Source of the DNA: PALSA-1006 sp964571195
GTDB lineage: Bacteria > Pseudomonadota > Gammaproteobacteria > Burkholderiales > Gallionellaceae
Reading direction: 5' to 3'
Length of the DNA: 58,173 nt
Assembly (NCBI GenBank): GCA_964571195.1
Contig: CAZNAD010000015.1
Span: 1-58,173 of the forward strand
Part shown: positions 50,684-58,173 of the stretch, piece after piece
Layout of the letters: each line of letters opens with the position of its first letter
Numbering within the stretch: the stretch's first letter is position 1
The notes under the pieces: model-generated
Database searches by the model: none
The model's input: the letters and a program-made list of their open reading frames with translations, nothing else
Told to the model about the DNA's origin: nothing
Program-made: the position numbers and the translations under genes

Positions 50684-51451
50684 TTATAAGTTATCCCACT
50701 CTTTTGATAGGTAGTCCTTTCCTGATAATTGAGAGAATTCTCTTGCAAAACTACTGATTGAGTTGAAAAGTTGATCATCACCAAAAGCTTTTGCAACTAA
50801 ACTGAAAGCTAAAATTCCTCGATAAAAGTAATTCCAGAGATCGGCCCTGTGTTCAGCATGTCTTAAGGTTCCATGCATGCCACGCATATGAAATCGAGGA
50901 GGGTTGCCTCCATACATATCCATGATGTGGGGTGATGCTGCATGGATAAAGCCGGAATAGCTCTTGCTAATAGTTCTTGAAGCATCCAAATGTTGGCTTG
51001 ATCCCTTGGGCCCGCTGACGATTCGGTCTAGATATGCTCGAATCTTTTCTCGTTTAACCATAGATCGTTTGCTAGATGAAGAAATTTTCGAATTTGGGTC
51101 AAATTCTTCTTGATAGAAGTCTTCTAAATATGACTTGTGCAGAGGAGTTAATTCATTAGTTATGACCGAGAATGACAAGAAAGAAATATCTTCTGTGATT
51201 TCATCGAGAATTCGCTGCAAGGCGGCTTGTTCCTGAACTAGTCCTGCTTCCATGAGAAGGCGTGCTGCGTAAAGAGTGCTTACAAGTCTGGCGAGCTTTT
51301 GAACTAATGCTTGATGTACGCTCTTTTCAATATAACGAAAAACAAAAGAACCTTTGAATGGAGTTTTCTGAGGGGAAGGAATGAGGTGCGATAGCTGATG
51401 TACGGTGCGCTCCATAAGCTTCAGCGTTTGGTCATAGTTAGAGTCATGCAT
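50684..51451 (-). CDS. Uncharacterised AT-rich orphan protein (255 aa)
   Basis: A 255-aa soluble, mainly helical protein (DQTLKLMERTVHQLSHLIP near the start; YSGFIHAASPHIMDMYGGNPPRF and HRADLWNYFYRGILAFSLVAKAFGDD near the end). I recall related hypothetical proteins in scattered bacteria but no function. The gene is clearly richer in A+T than everything around it and stands alone between thyA and an aminopeptidase gene, both signs of horizontal acquisition. No toxin, nuclease or membrane motif is evident. Confidence 0.65.
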   Translation of the reverse strand: MHDSNYDQTLKLMERTVHQLSHLIPSPQKTPFKGSFVFRYIEKSVHQALVQKLARLVSTLYAARLLMEAGLVQEQAALQRILDEITEDISFLSFSVITNELTPLHKSYLEDFYQEEFDPNSKISSSSKRSMVKREKIRAYLDRIVSGPKGSSQHLDASRTISKSYSGFIHAASPHIMDMYGGNPPRFHMRGMHGTLRHAEHRADLWNYFYRGILAFSLVAKAFGDDQLFNSISSFAREFSQLSGKDYLSKEWDNL

Positions 51452-51552
51452 TACAAGCTCCCTTTGTTGCTGATTCCAAAGTAAGGAATATGTATGAGAC
51501 GTGGAGTGTAATACTGGACGTATAATTCGCGCACGATTTCAGGAGAACAACA

Positions 51553-52980
51553 ATGCCCTTCGCAGTACTCACTTTTTCCACCACCCTTTCCGGCTCCCAT
51601 CAACTCATTCTCTTCCCCAAGGCCAAGACGCTGCCCAAGGACATTGCGCACGGCGACTTGCTCACCGCAGTACTCAAACGCCGCGACATGAAGGTCGACG
51701 AACTGGCGAAATCGCCGGTCGCCGCGAATGCCACCAACGGTACGCTGGTTGCTTGGGCGATGGTCGATCTCGACAAGGATACTTTCGCCCAGCAGGTTCA
51801 GGTGCGCAAGGGTTTGCAGTTGTTGCTGGAAGAACAGCCCAGAATGATCGCGATCTCGGTAAGCGGCGATGCGGCGCAGCGCCAGCGCGCCGCCGAGCTG
51901 GCGGTGTACGGTGCGTGGGTGAATGGCGCGCTGTTGCCGGTGCACAAAAAGAAAGACGAGCGCAAAGCACTGAAGAAAATCGAGCTGGTTGGTTTTAACG
52001 GCAAATTCGACATCCTTAAAGCGCAAGCCGAAGGCAATTTGCTGTGCCGCGAATTAACGGTGTTGCCGCCGAACGAATTGACTCCCGCGCTCTATCGCGC
52101 CCGCATCGCCAAGCTGGCGCAGCAGCAGGGATGGGCGCATGAGGAGTTCGATCTGAAAAAGCTGCGCAAGCTGGGGGCGGGCGCTTTCGTCGCCGTGGCG
52201 CAGGGCAGCGCGGACGAGGATGCTGCCATCGTGCATCTCAGCTACAAGCATCCGAAAGCGAAGCAAACCATCTCGCTGGTGGGCAAGGGTATCTGCTTCG
52301 ACACTGGCGGGCACAACCTCAAGCCTGCGCGTTATATGCACAACATGCACGAGGACATGAACGGCTCCGCCGTGGCGTTGGGGATTTTGCTGGCGGCGAC
52401 GCAGAGCAAGTTGGCCGTGAATATCGACTGCTGGGTGGCGCTGGCGCAGAACCACATCAGTCCCAAAGCGTACAAGCAAAACGACATCGTCACCGCGCTG
52501 AACGGCACGACCATCGAGGTGATTCACACCGATGCCGAGGGACGTATGGTGTTGTCTGACACGCTTACGCTGGCCTCGCGCGCCAAGCCGGATTTGATGA
52601 TCGACTTCGCCACGCTTACCGGCAGCATGGCGACCGCGCTGGGTGCGCGCTACAGCGGCGTGTTCGCCACCAGCGACGAGTTGGCGCAACGTGCGGTGAG
52701 CGCGGGCAAGCAGAGTGGCGAGCGCTTGTGCGCCTTCCCGCAGGATGAAGACTACGAACCCGCGCTCGATTCCAAAGTGGCCGACATCAAGCAATGCACG
52801 CTGGACGGTGACGCCGACCACATCCTGGCCACGCGCTTCCTGAAACGCTTCGTGGAAAAAGACGTGCCTTGGTTACACGTGGATCTGTCTTCCAGTCGCT
52901 GCGAGGGCGGGCTGGGTATCGTCGCGCACGAGGTGAACGGTTTCGGTGTCGCCTGGGGTTTGGCCATGTTGCAGCGATGA
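51553..52980 (+). CDS. M17-family leucyl aminopeptidase-like protein
   Basis: A 475-aa cytosolic metallopeptidase. ATG 51553 follows CAGGAG. The C-terminal catalytic domain keeps the M17 ligands: K and D in VGKGICFDTGG, K in LKP, D in MHEDMNGSAV, and D, E, R in HTDAEGRMVLSD; ATLTGSMATALG follows. Two motif positions differ from the usual sequence (MKYDMGG-type becomes MHEDMNG; NTDAEGR becomes HTDAEGR), so it belongs to a side branch rather than classical PepA. Likely two-metal aminopeptidase. Confidence 0.88.
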   Translation: MPFAVLTFSTTLSGSHQLILFPKAKTLPKDIAHGDLLTAVLKRRDMKVDELAKSPVAANATNGTLVAWAMVDLDKDTFAQQVQVRKGLQLLLEEQPRMIAISVSGDAAQRQRAAELAVYGAWVNGALLPVHKKKDERKALKKIELVGFNGKFDILKAQAEGNLLCRELTVLPPNELTPALYRARIAKLAQQQGWAHEEFDLKKLRKLGAGAFVAVAQGSADEDAAIVHLSYKHPKAKQTISLVGKGICFDTGGHNLKPARYMHNMHEDMNGSAVALGILLAATQSKLAVNIDCWVALAQNHISPKAYKQNDIVTALNGTTIEVIHTDAEGRMVLSDTLTLASRAKPDLMIDFATLTGSMATALGARYSGVFATSDELAQRAVSAGKQSGERLCAFPQDEDYEPALDSKVADIKQCTLDGDADHILATRFLKRFVEKDVPWLHVDLSSSRCEGGLGIVAHEVNGFGVAWGLAMLQR

Positions 52981-53008
52981 GTTGTCACTTTACGACGGGG
53001 AGGGCTGG

Positions 53009-53161
53009 ATGAATACATGGTTTGCGCAGATCGCCAGATTTAAGCCGGACTTTCTGCCCGGCTGGCTGTTCTGGATGGTGTTGGCGGTGATAGTGGCGGT
53101 TGTCGCCGTGATCGGGGCTGCCGGGTTATGGGTGTTGTTCACCCAAATCGAATTCATGTAG
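53009..53161 (+). CDS. Small single-span membrane protein (50 aa)
   Basis: ATG 53009 preceded by GGGGAGGG. The 50-residue product has a short amphipathic start (MNTWFAQIARFKPDF) and one strong hydrophobic helix (WLFWMVLAVIVAVVAVIGAAGLWVLF). No family known. The good ribosome site and membrane profile support a real gene; 28 bases after the aminopeptidase stop. Confidence 0.6.
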   Translation: MNTWFAQIARFKPDFLPGWLFWMVLAVIVAVVAVIGAAGLWVLFTQIEFM

Positions 53162-53255
53162 CAGGCCGATTGTAGTTGTTGAAGTTTGTCGGCCTATGGT
53201 AGATTTCCGGTGCGGCAAAACACGTGATTTTCCAAAAATTCAGAAGGGAGCAAAC

Positions 53256-53723
53256 ATGAAAAAGGCACTATCCAGTATCGCACTCGCACTCTCCCTCACG
53301 GTCGTGGCTGCGCCCGGTGCGCAGGCGGGTACCACACAGAGCGCGGTTGGTTGCGGTATCGGCACGATGATCTTCGACAACTCGACCGGTCTGCTGTACA
53401 GCTTGCTGGCGATGACCACCAACTCGTCCACATTCAACACCGTTTCGATGACGCTGGGTCTGGGTAACTGCCCGACCGGCGCATCCATCCGCGGGCAGAT
53501 CGCCAGCTTCATCGAGTTCAACAAACCCCAGTTGGCCGTCGAGGTTGCCCAAGGACAGGGCGACCGTCTGGCCGCGCTGGTGACGATGTTCGGCGTGAAA
53601 GAGGCTAACCGTCCGGCGGCTATCTCCGCACTGAAAGCCAACCAGGTCGCCATCTTCAGCCAGTCCTCCACCGAGGCGATCCAGAACGAGATGGACAAGA
53701 CTCTGCAAGCTTACATCTCCTGA
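53256..53723 (+). CDS. DUF3015-family exported protein
   Basis: A 155-aa precursor; ATG 53256 preceded by AGAAGGGAG. Signal peptide MKKALSSIALALSLTVVAAP ending AQA. Mature region: VGCGIGTMIFDN near the start, then LLAMTTNSSTFNTVSMTLGLGNC and FIEFNKPQLAVEVAQGQGDRLAAL, matching DUF3015. Two cysteines (VGCG, GNC) could form a disulfide. Periplasmic or outer-envelope location is likely; role unknown. A strong terminator follows. Confidence 0.8.
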   Translation: MKKALSSIALALSLTVVAAPGAQAGTTQSAVGCGIGTMIFDNSTGLLYSLLAMTTNSSTFNTVSMTLGLGNCPTGASIRGQIASFIEFNKPQLAVEVAQGQGDRLAALVTMFGVKEANRPAAISALKANQVAIFSQSSTEAIQNEMDKTLQAYIS

Positions 53724-53742
53724 TCCGGTTTGCCGGAGCACG

Positions 53743-53771
53743 AAAAACCGAGGCGGCGTCCTCGGTTTTTT
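53743..53771 (+). terminator. Rho-independent terminator after the DUF3015 gene
   Basis: AAAAACCGAGG (53743-53753), six-base loop, CCTCGGTTTTTT (53760-53771). A perfect GC stem with T-run. Confidence 0.9.
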
Positions 53772-53788
53772 GTTGCCGCGATAACGTG

Positions 53789-55714
53789 ATGCGCAACCGT
53801 TTTATTCTGGCTGTCCTGCTGCTGATGCTGGCTACACCCGCTTGCGCGGAGCAGGCGGCTGTCTCCCATGCCGCAGACATCGAGAAGATGCTGGTGCTGG
53901 CACGACAGGCACAACTGGCGCACCGCGCCGAGTGGCACAAGATCAATCTCTATCATGTGCGTTTCGGCGGCTGGAAGAGCCGTGTCGACGATCCCAGTTA
54001 TTTCCTGTCGCCCGACGGCGCGCATGATCCCGAGGCAGAGCTGGAGGCGACCATACGCGGCGCATTCGATGACGCTATGGCGCACAACAGCCGCCAGCCG
54101 AACGTGTGCCGCTGGATCGCGCGTTACAGCTTTCTGAGCCGCAGCATGCGGGCATTGGGTTTCACTTATGAGCTGCCGCGCTGCGAGGGTTTCGAGCGCT
54201 GGAAATCGGGGATCGCCACCCACAGGGCGACGCTGGTCTTCGCTTCGGTATATTTGAACAGCCCGGCTTCCATGTACGGGCATGCTTTCATCCGCTTCGA
54301 CAGCGAGACACCCGCCCAATACAACCGCCTGAATGATGCGACCGTGGGTTATTTCGTGCAGGGACGCGATGGCAACGGTGCCATGTTCCTGTTGCGCAGT
54401 CTGTTCGGCGGTTATCCGGGGGCATTCGGCTTTGTGCCGTATTACGTGAAGGTGCGTGAATATGCCGATCTGGAGAACCGCGATCTGTGGGAATACCAGA
54501 CCGATCTGCGCGGCGAGGAGATCGAACGCATGCTGGCGTTCATCTGGGAGCAGAGTTTCACCTATATGGACTATTATTTTTTCGATGACAACTGTGCACT
54601 GATGTTGCTGGCTTCTTTTGAGGCGGCGCGCCCTGAGCTGGACCTCATCGGACAAGCCAAGCCCTGGTACATCCCGCTGGATATGCTCAAGCTGGTGCTC
54701 CAGCAACCGGGGCTGATTTCCGGCGTTCATTATCGTCCATCGCAATACAACACACTGCTGCACAATTACGATTTGGCGACGGCAACGGAACAGGCACAGG
54801 CATTGGCGCTGTCGGAAGAGTGGCAGGAGACGATGCCGACGACCCCCGAGGGGCTTGCGGGGCAGGCGCGGATACTTGATCTGAGTCTGGGTATGCTGGA
54901 ATATCAGCGTAACCAGAAGCATACCCCGCAGGAAATCACCGCCATCACCGAACGCCAGCTCAAACTGGCCGGAGTGCGCAGCAAGATTGAGGCGGAGTCG
55001 CAATACAAAGTGATGCCGCCGCCAGTGCAGCGGCCTGACCAAGGACATGGCTCATTCCGTGCCGGTCTGGCCACCGGGCAGACGGGCGGGACTTCCTATG
55101 CGCAACTCAATCTGCGCGGCGGTTATCACGACAGCCTCGATCCGCAGAGCGGATTCGCCCAGGGAGCCAGCTCCAAGATCGGGGATCTATATCTGCGCCT
55201 GAATGCCGACCGGATACGTTTCGAGCGACTGGACTTGTTCGATGTGTTCGCCCCGGCGATGCAGACCGCATGGGTGCAGCCAACGACGCTCAAGATCAAC
55301 ATCTCGCTACGGCGCGAGATATTGTCGGACGATACGCAGGAGCCGACCGCGTTGCGTATCCAGGTCGGGGTTGGCAAGACCTACCGTATGGGGGCGGATG
55401 CCCGTGGTTATATCCTGGCGGACAGTGTGAGCAGCTTAAGCGAGGTTTCGTCTGTGGCGGCGGGGCCGACCGCCGGTATCATCTGGGCTGTCACGCCGGG
55501 GGCGCGTGCCGAGGCGGTTGCCAACGGCTACTGCAGCGTGGCGGGTGCACGGCGCGGCGGATGCACATATCGCTTATCTGCCGCTCTGGCCTGGGATGTG
55601 TTCGACAATCAGAACAACATGCGGCTGAATGTCGCGCGCCAGACGGTGAACGATGGCGCAGATGCCGCACGCACGTTCACCGATGTGCAGCTGGCGTATT
55701 TTCACTATTTCTAG
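53789..55714 (+). CDS. DUF4105 (Lnb N-terminal-like) exported protein
   Basis: A 641-aa precursor; ATG 53789 with signal peptide FILAVLLLMLATPACA. The central part has the DUF4105 hallmarks: LVFASVYLNSPASMYGHAFIRF, ATVGYFVQG, FGGYPGAFGFVPYYVKVREYADLENRDLWEY and the DDNCALMLL cysteine motif. The last 200 residues look like a beta-rich domain (repeating LRGGYHDSL, LYLRLNADRIRFERLDLF, RLNVARQT) that could form an outer-membrane barrel. DUF4105 is related to the lipoprotein N-acyltransferase Lnb fold, so acyl transfer or a protease-like role is possible. Confidence 0.8.
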   Translation: MRNRFILAVLLLMLATPACAEQAAVSHAADIEKMLVLARQAQLAHRAEWHKINLYHVRFGGWKSRVDDPSYFLSPDGAHDPEAELEATIRGAFDDAMAHNSRQPNVCRWIARYSFLSRSMRALGFTYELPRCEGFERWKSGIATHRATLVFASVYLNSPASMYGHAFIRFDSETPAQYNRLNDATVGYFVQGRDGNGAMFLLRSLFGGYPGAFGFVPYYVKVREYADLENRDLWEYQTDLRGEEIERMLAFIWEQSFTYMDYYFFDDNCALMLLASFEAARPELDLIGQAKPWYIPLDMLKLVLQQPGLISGVHYRPSQYNTLLHNYDLATATEQAQALALSEEWQETMPTTPEGLAGQARILDLSLGMLEYQRNQKHTPQEITAITERQLKLAGVRSKIEAESQYKVMPPPVQRPDQGHGSFRAGLATGQTGGTSYAQLNLRGGYHDSLDPQSGFAQGASSKIGDLYLRLNADRIRFERLDLFDVFAPAMQTAWVQPTTLKINISLRREILSDDTQEPTALRIQVGVGKTYRMGADARGYILADSVSSLSEVSSVAAGPTAGIIWAVTPGARAEAVANGYCSVAGARRGGCTYRLSAALAWDVFDNQNNMRLNVARQTVNDGADAARTFTDVQLAYFHYF

Positions 55715-55720
55715 GCGGCA

Positions 55721-56134
55721 TCACACTGCGGCGGCAACGAGCGCATAACGCGCCAGCTTCCCGGCCAGCATAAAAAGCAGGGCATGCAGCGGATTCAAAC
55801 GCAGCCAGCCCGCCGCGATACACAAGGCATCACCGATGAGCGGCAGCCATGCCAGCAATAACGCGGGTGCGCCGTAGTGGCGCACTTTCTCTACATGCTT
55901 GAGTTGCTGCGTCTGCGGCAGCATCCAGCCCATCCAGAACGAGATCATCCCGCCCAGTGTGTTGCCGAGCGTACCGAGCAGCAGCGCCGGCCAGAGCAGT
56001 TCGGGGTGGGCCTTCAGTACGGCGATCAGTACCAGCTCCGAGCCGCCCGGCAGTATCGTCGCCCCCAGCAGGCTGGAAAGGAACAGTCCCCACAGGCTGA
56101 GGTCGCTGGTGAGATATGCGTTCAGTACATCCAA
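55721..56134 (-). CDS. yqaA: YqaA/DedA-type (SNARE-associated) membrane protein
   Basis: A 137-aa membrane protein if started at TTG 56134 (LDVLNAYLTSDLSLWGLF), which matches the E. coli YqaA amino terminus; the frame is open to 56206 but the extra residues (lysine-rich) look non-native. GATILPGGSELVLIAVL, LLGTLGNTLGGMISFWMG, LLAWLPLIGDALCIAAGWLR and GKLARYALVAAAV match YqaA. Convergent with the DUF4105 gene with a 6-base gap. Confidence 0.82.
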   Translation of the reverse strand: MDVLNAYLTSDLSLWGLFLSSLLGATILPGGSELVLIAVLKAHPELLWPALLLGTLGNTLGGMISFWMGWMLPQTQQLKHVEKVRHYGAPALLLAWLPLIGDALCIAAGWLRLNPLHALLFMLAGKLARYALVAAAV

Positions 56135-56312
56135 GTCATCTGATCCTAAGTAATGTTGGCAAGCGTTTTTTTTCGATGCCCGCACCTTTTTGCGCAACAT
56201 CATCAAGCCTGCGGGTAGAATATCACCCTCGATTTCCGGTAGGCTATCTGGAAGTCATTTGTTTCACCCAGACCAGCTGCTCCACTGTTCGCTATGTAAA
56301 GAGGTAGAGATT

Positions 56313-57629
56313 ATGATTTCACCCGTTCCGTTAAGGGATATCCCGAAAAAGAATATCTTCCGCAAGAACGATGTCTTTGTGTTGTTCGGAGAATTGTTCG
56401 GGCGAGGTTATGCCAACGGTCTGATCAACGAGGCGCGCAAGGCCGGGATGACCATCATCGGTGTCACGGTGGGGCGTCGCGATGAGGACAACCGTCTGCG
56501 ACCATTGACCGCCGAGGAATTGGCGACTGCCGAAGCCAATCTGGGCGGGCGCATCATCAATGTACCGCTGATGGCCGGATTCGATCTGGATGCTCCGGCT
56601 GGTGAGCCTACGCCGACCGACCTGCTGGCGGATATGACGCTGAAGAGCTGGCAGGATGACAAGCTCGACTGGCAGCATATCGAGAAGTGTCGCGAGGTCG
56701 GCGTGAAACGTTTCAAGGACTCCGTGGCGAAAGTGATGTCCGAGCTGGACGGTATGATTCCTGACGGCAGCAATGTCTTCTTCGCCCACACCATGGCGGG
56801 CGGGATCCCCAAGGTGAAGGTGTTCCTGGCCATCGCCAATCGCATCTACAAGGGGCAGGGCGAACGCTATATGTCATCGCGCGCGTTGCTCGACAGCGAT
56901 CTGGGCAAGCTGATCCTGATGAATTTCGACGAAGTCACCGCGAACACTTTCCAATATCTGATCGAAGGCTCGGAGGCGATACGCTCGCGGCTGGAAAAGA
57001 CCGGTGGGCAGGTGCGTTATACCGCTTACGGTTACCACGGCACCGAGATACTGATCGACGGCCGTTATCAATGGCAGACCTATACCAATTACACCCAGGG
57101 CTACGCCAAGATGCGTCTGGAGCGTGTCGCCGAGGTCGCTTGGACGAAAGGCATCAAGGCCACGGTGTATAACTGCCCTGAGATACGCACCAATTCCTCC
57201 GACATCTTCGTGGGGGTCGAGCTGTCGCTGTTCCCGTTGCTCAAGGCGTTGCGCCAAGAGCAGGGTGGGGCTTGGGCGGAAGCCCAATGGGAGGCCTGTC
57301 GTGCGTTGTTGCAGGACGGGATGACGCTGGAAAGCCTGTTGCAGAAGATAGATACCTACAACGCCAGCGATGTGATGGCGCATTTCCGCAATTTTGAAGC
57401 TTGGCCGATGGATAACAGCCGCGAGTTGGCGGATCTGATGATCGGCACTTCCGGCGAGATCACCCAGATGCACAAGACGCGCGAGGCATTGGTGACGGAT
57501 GTGCTGAGTGCGCTGGTGCTGGAAGGGACGGGGCCGTTGATGTTCTTCGAGACCTCCGATCCGGCGGCTCCCGTGCTTTGGCTGAACCATGACATCATCG
57601 CCAAACAGCTCAATCTGATGCACAGCTGA
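56313..57629 (+). CDS. FabMG-like family protein (putative enoyl-ACP reductase)
   Basis: A 438-aa cytosolic protein from ATG 56313, with GAGG at 56301-56304; the frame is open upstream to 56190 but lacks a better start. The N-terminal half (VFVLFGELFGRGYANGLINEARKAGMTIIGVTVGRR) has a Rossmann-like glycine pattern, and AHTMAGGIPKVKVF, NFDEVTANTFQYLIEGSEAI and TAYGYHGTEILIDGRYQWQTYTNYTQGYAKMRLE are conserved blocks. I recall these proteins being annotated as 'enoyl ACP reductase FabMG family'; that assignment is from memory and the catalytic residues are not verifiable here. Ends before a shared terminator. Confidence 0.6.
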   Translation: MISPVPLRDIPKKNIFRKNDVFVLFGELFGRGYANGLINEARKAGMTIIGVTVGRRDEDNRLRPLTAEELATAEANLGGRIINVPLMAGFDLDAPAGEPTPTDLLADMTLKSWQDDKLDWQHIEKCREVGVKRFKDSVAKVMSELDGMIPDGSNVFFAHTMAGGIPKVKVFLAIANRIYKGQGERYMSSRALLDSDLGKLILMNFDEVTANTFQYLIEGSEAIRSRLEKTGGQVRYTAYGYHGTEILIDGRYQWQTYTNYTQGYAKMRLERVAEVAWTKGIKATVYNCPEIRTNSSDIFVGVELSLFPLLKALRQEQGGAWAEAQWEACRALLQDGMTLESLLQKIDTYNASDVMAHFRNFEAWPMDNSRELADLMIGTSGEITQMHKTREALVTDVLSALVLEGTGPLMFFETSDPAAPVLWLNHDIIAKQLNLMHS

Positions 57630-57650
57630 ACTGATTGGTATGGTTAAACG

Positions 57651-57680
57651 ACAACGGGGAGCCGAAAGGCTCCCCGTTGT
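57651..57680. terminator. Bidirectional terminator between convergent genes
   Basis: ACAACGGGGAGCC (57651-57663), GAAA tetraloop, GGCTCCCCGTTGT (57668-57680): a perfect 13-base stem. It lies between the plus-strand FabMG-like gene and minus-strand lpdA and can serve both. Confidence 0.9.
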
Positions 57681-57696
57681 TATTGGTGAATGTCGC

Positions 57697-58173
57697 TCAG
57701 GATTTCTTGCGTGGCGGCAGCAGGTCGGTGATGGTGCCTTCCGCCATCTCGGCGGCGAAGCACAGCGTCTCCGACAGCGTCGGGTGCGGGTGGATGGTGA
57801 GGCCGATGTCTTCCATGTCCGCGCCCATTTCCAATGCCAGCACGCCTTCGGCAATCAGTTCGCCCGCATTGGTGCCGACGATGCCCATGCCGAGAATGCG
57901 GCGCGATTTCGGATCGAGCAGCACTTTGGTGGCACCTTCTTCACGCGCGATGGAGAGTGCGCGACCGGAGGCCGCCCAAGGGAATGAGGCCTTTTCGTAC
58001 TCGATATCCTGCGCCTTGGCTTGCGTTTCGGTCAGCCCCATCCATGCGATTTCGGGATCGGTGTAGGCCACCGACGGAATCGTCAGCGGTTCGAAGAAGG
58101 CTTTGTGTCCGGCGATGTTTTCCGCCGCGACCTTGCCTTCATGCACGGCCTTGTGCGCCAGCATCGGGTCGCC
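57697..58173 (-). CDS. lpdA: Dihydrolipoyl dehydrogenase (5' end outside window)
   Basis: The last 158 residues of the E3 flavoprotein of 2-oxoacid dehydrogenase complexes. The frame is open to the window edge. MLAHKAVHEGKVAAENIAGH is the end of the FAD domain; IPSVAYTDPEIAWMGLTETQAKA starts the dimerisation domain, and the catalytic His-Glu pair is in IHPHPTLSETL. The C-terminal tail LPPRKKS is usual. The pyruvate dehydrogenase E1/E2 genes, if linked, would be outside the window. Confidence 0.95.
   Translation of the reverse strand, partial: GDPMLAHKAVHEGKVAAENIAGHKAFFEPLTIPSVAYTDPEIAWMGLTETQAKAQDIEYEKASFPWAASGRALSIAREEGATKVLLDPKSRRILGMGIVGTNAGELIAEGVLALEMGADMEDIGLTIHPHPTLSETLCFAAEMAEGTITDLLPPRKKS

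Overview
The window looks like a chromosomal segment of a Gram-negative betaproteobacterium, most plausibly of the Nitrosomonadales/Gallionella type. This is inferred from the gene order bioB-F-H-C-D, ftsK-lolA-rarA-serS, thyA-folA and a prpB-prpC-acnD-prpF-prpE methylcitrate block, together with the protein sequences. No rRNA, phage, transposase or CRISPR array is present. The first gene (bioB) and the last gene (lpdA) are cut by the window edges. Coding density is high and almost all of the window is assigned.

Layout: 1-4622 biotin synthesis (bioB, bioF, bioH, bioC, bioD). 4632-6033 a TauE/SafE-like membrane protein and a SCO copper chaperone, a pair that suggests cytochrome oxidase copper assembly. 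6044-8561 a hybrid sensor kinase and a LuxR-type response regulator. 8536-15056 ftsK, lolA, rarA, an FkbM methyltransferase and serS. 15043-17248 an MltF-like transglycosylase, tRNA-Ser(CGA) with an odd 3' element, and a secreted FliL-like protein. 17324-21873 dnaE and two lipoproteins. 22023-27945 a SulP transporter, metG, apbC and dcd. 28146-36042 a small conserved protein, a lysine/arginine/ornithine decarboxylase, a methyltransferase-like protein, a SulP-STAS-cNMP fusion and rlhA. 36190-38369 an accessory islet with a RelE/HigB-type toxin-antitoxin pair and two unknown genes that each carry an RX4H HEPN-like motif. 38472-47395 the complete propionate (2-methylcitrate) gene set behind a GntR/FCD regulator. 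47587-58173 mostly housekeeping genes: DUF3124, a cation antiporter, folA, thyA, an AT-rich orphan gene, an M17 aminopeptidase, DUF3015, DUF4105, YqaA, a FabMG-like protein and lpdA.

The most unusual property is a dense population of short palindromic elements from at least five sequence families. Family A, built on CACAGAGACACAGAGA repeats, occurs six times. Each copy almost exactly fills the gap between two co-directional genes, and five of the six end 0-11 bases before the next start codon (the sixth about 26 bases before). Other families sit in further gene junctions, and members of three kinds are inserted in frame inside essential or biosynthetic genes (bioF, bioH, metG twice, rlhA, folA), lengthening the proteins without breaking them. 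The arrangement recalls Rickettsia palindromic elements but involves different sequences. It is the best candidate here for something undescribed: a set of small hairpin elements that colonise operon junctions and protein loops and may reshape translation of the next gene.
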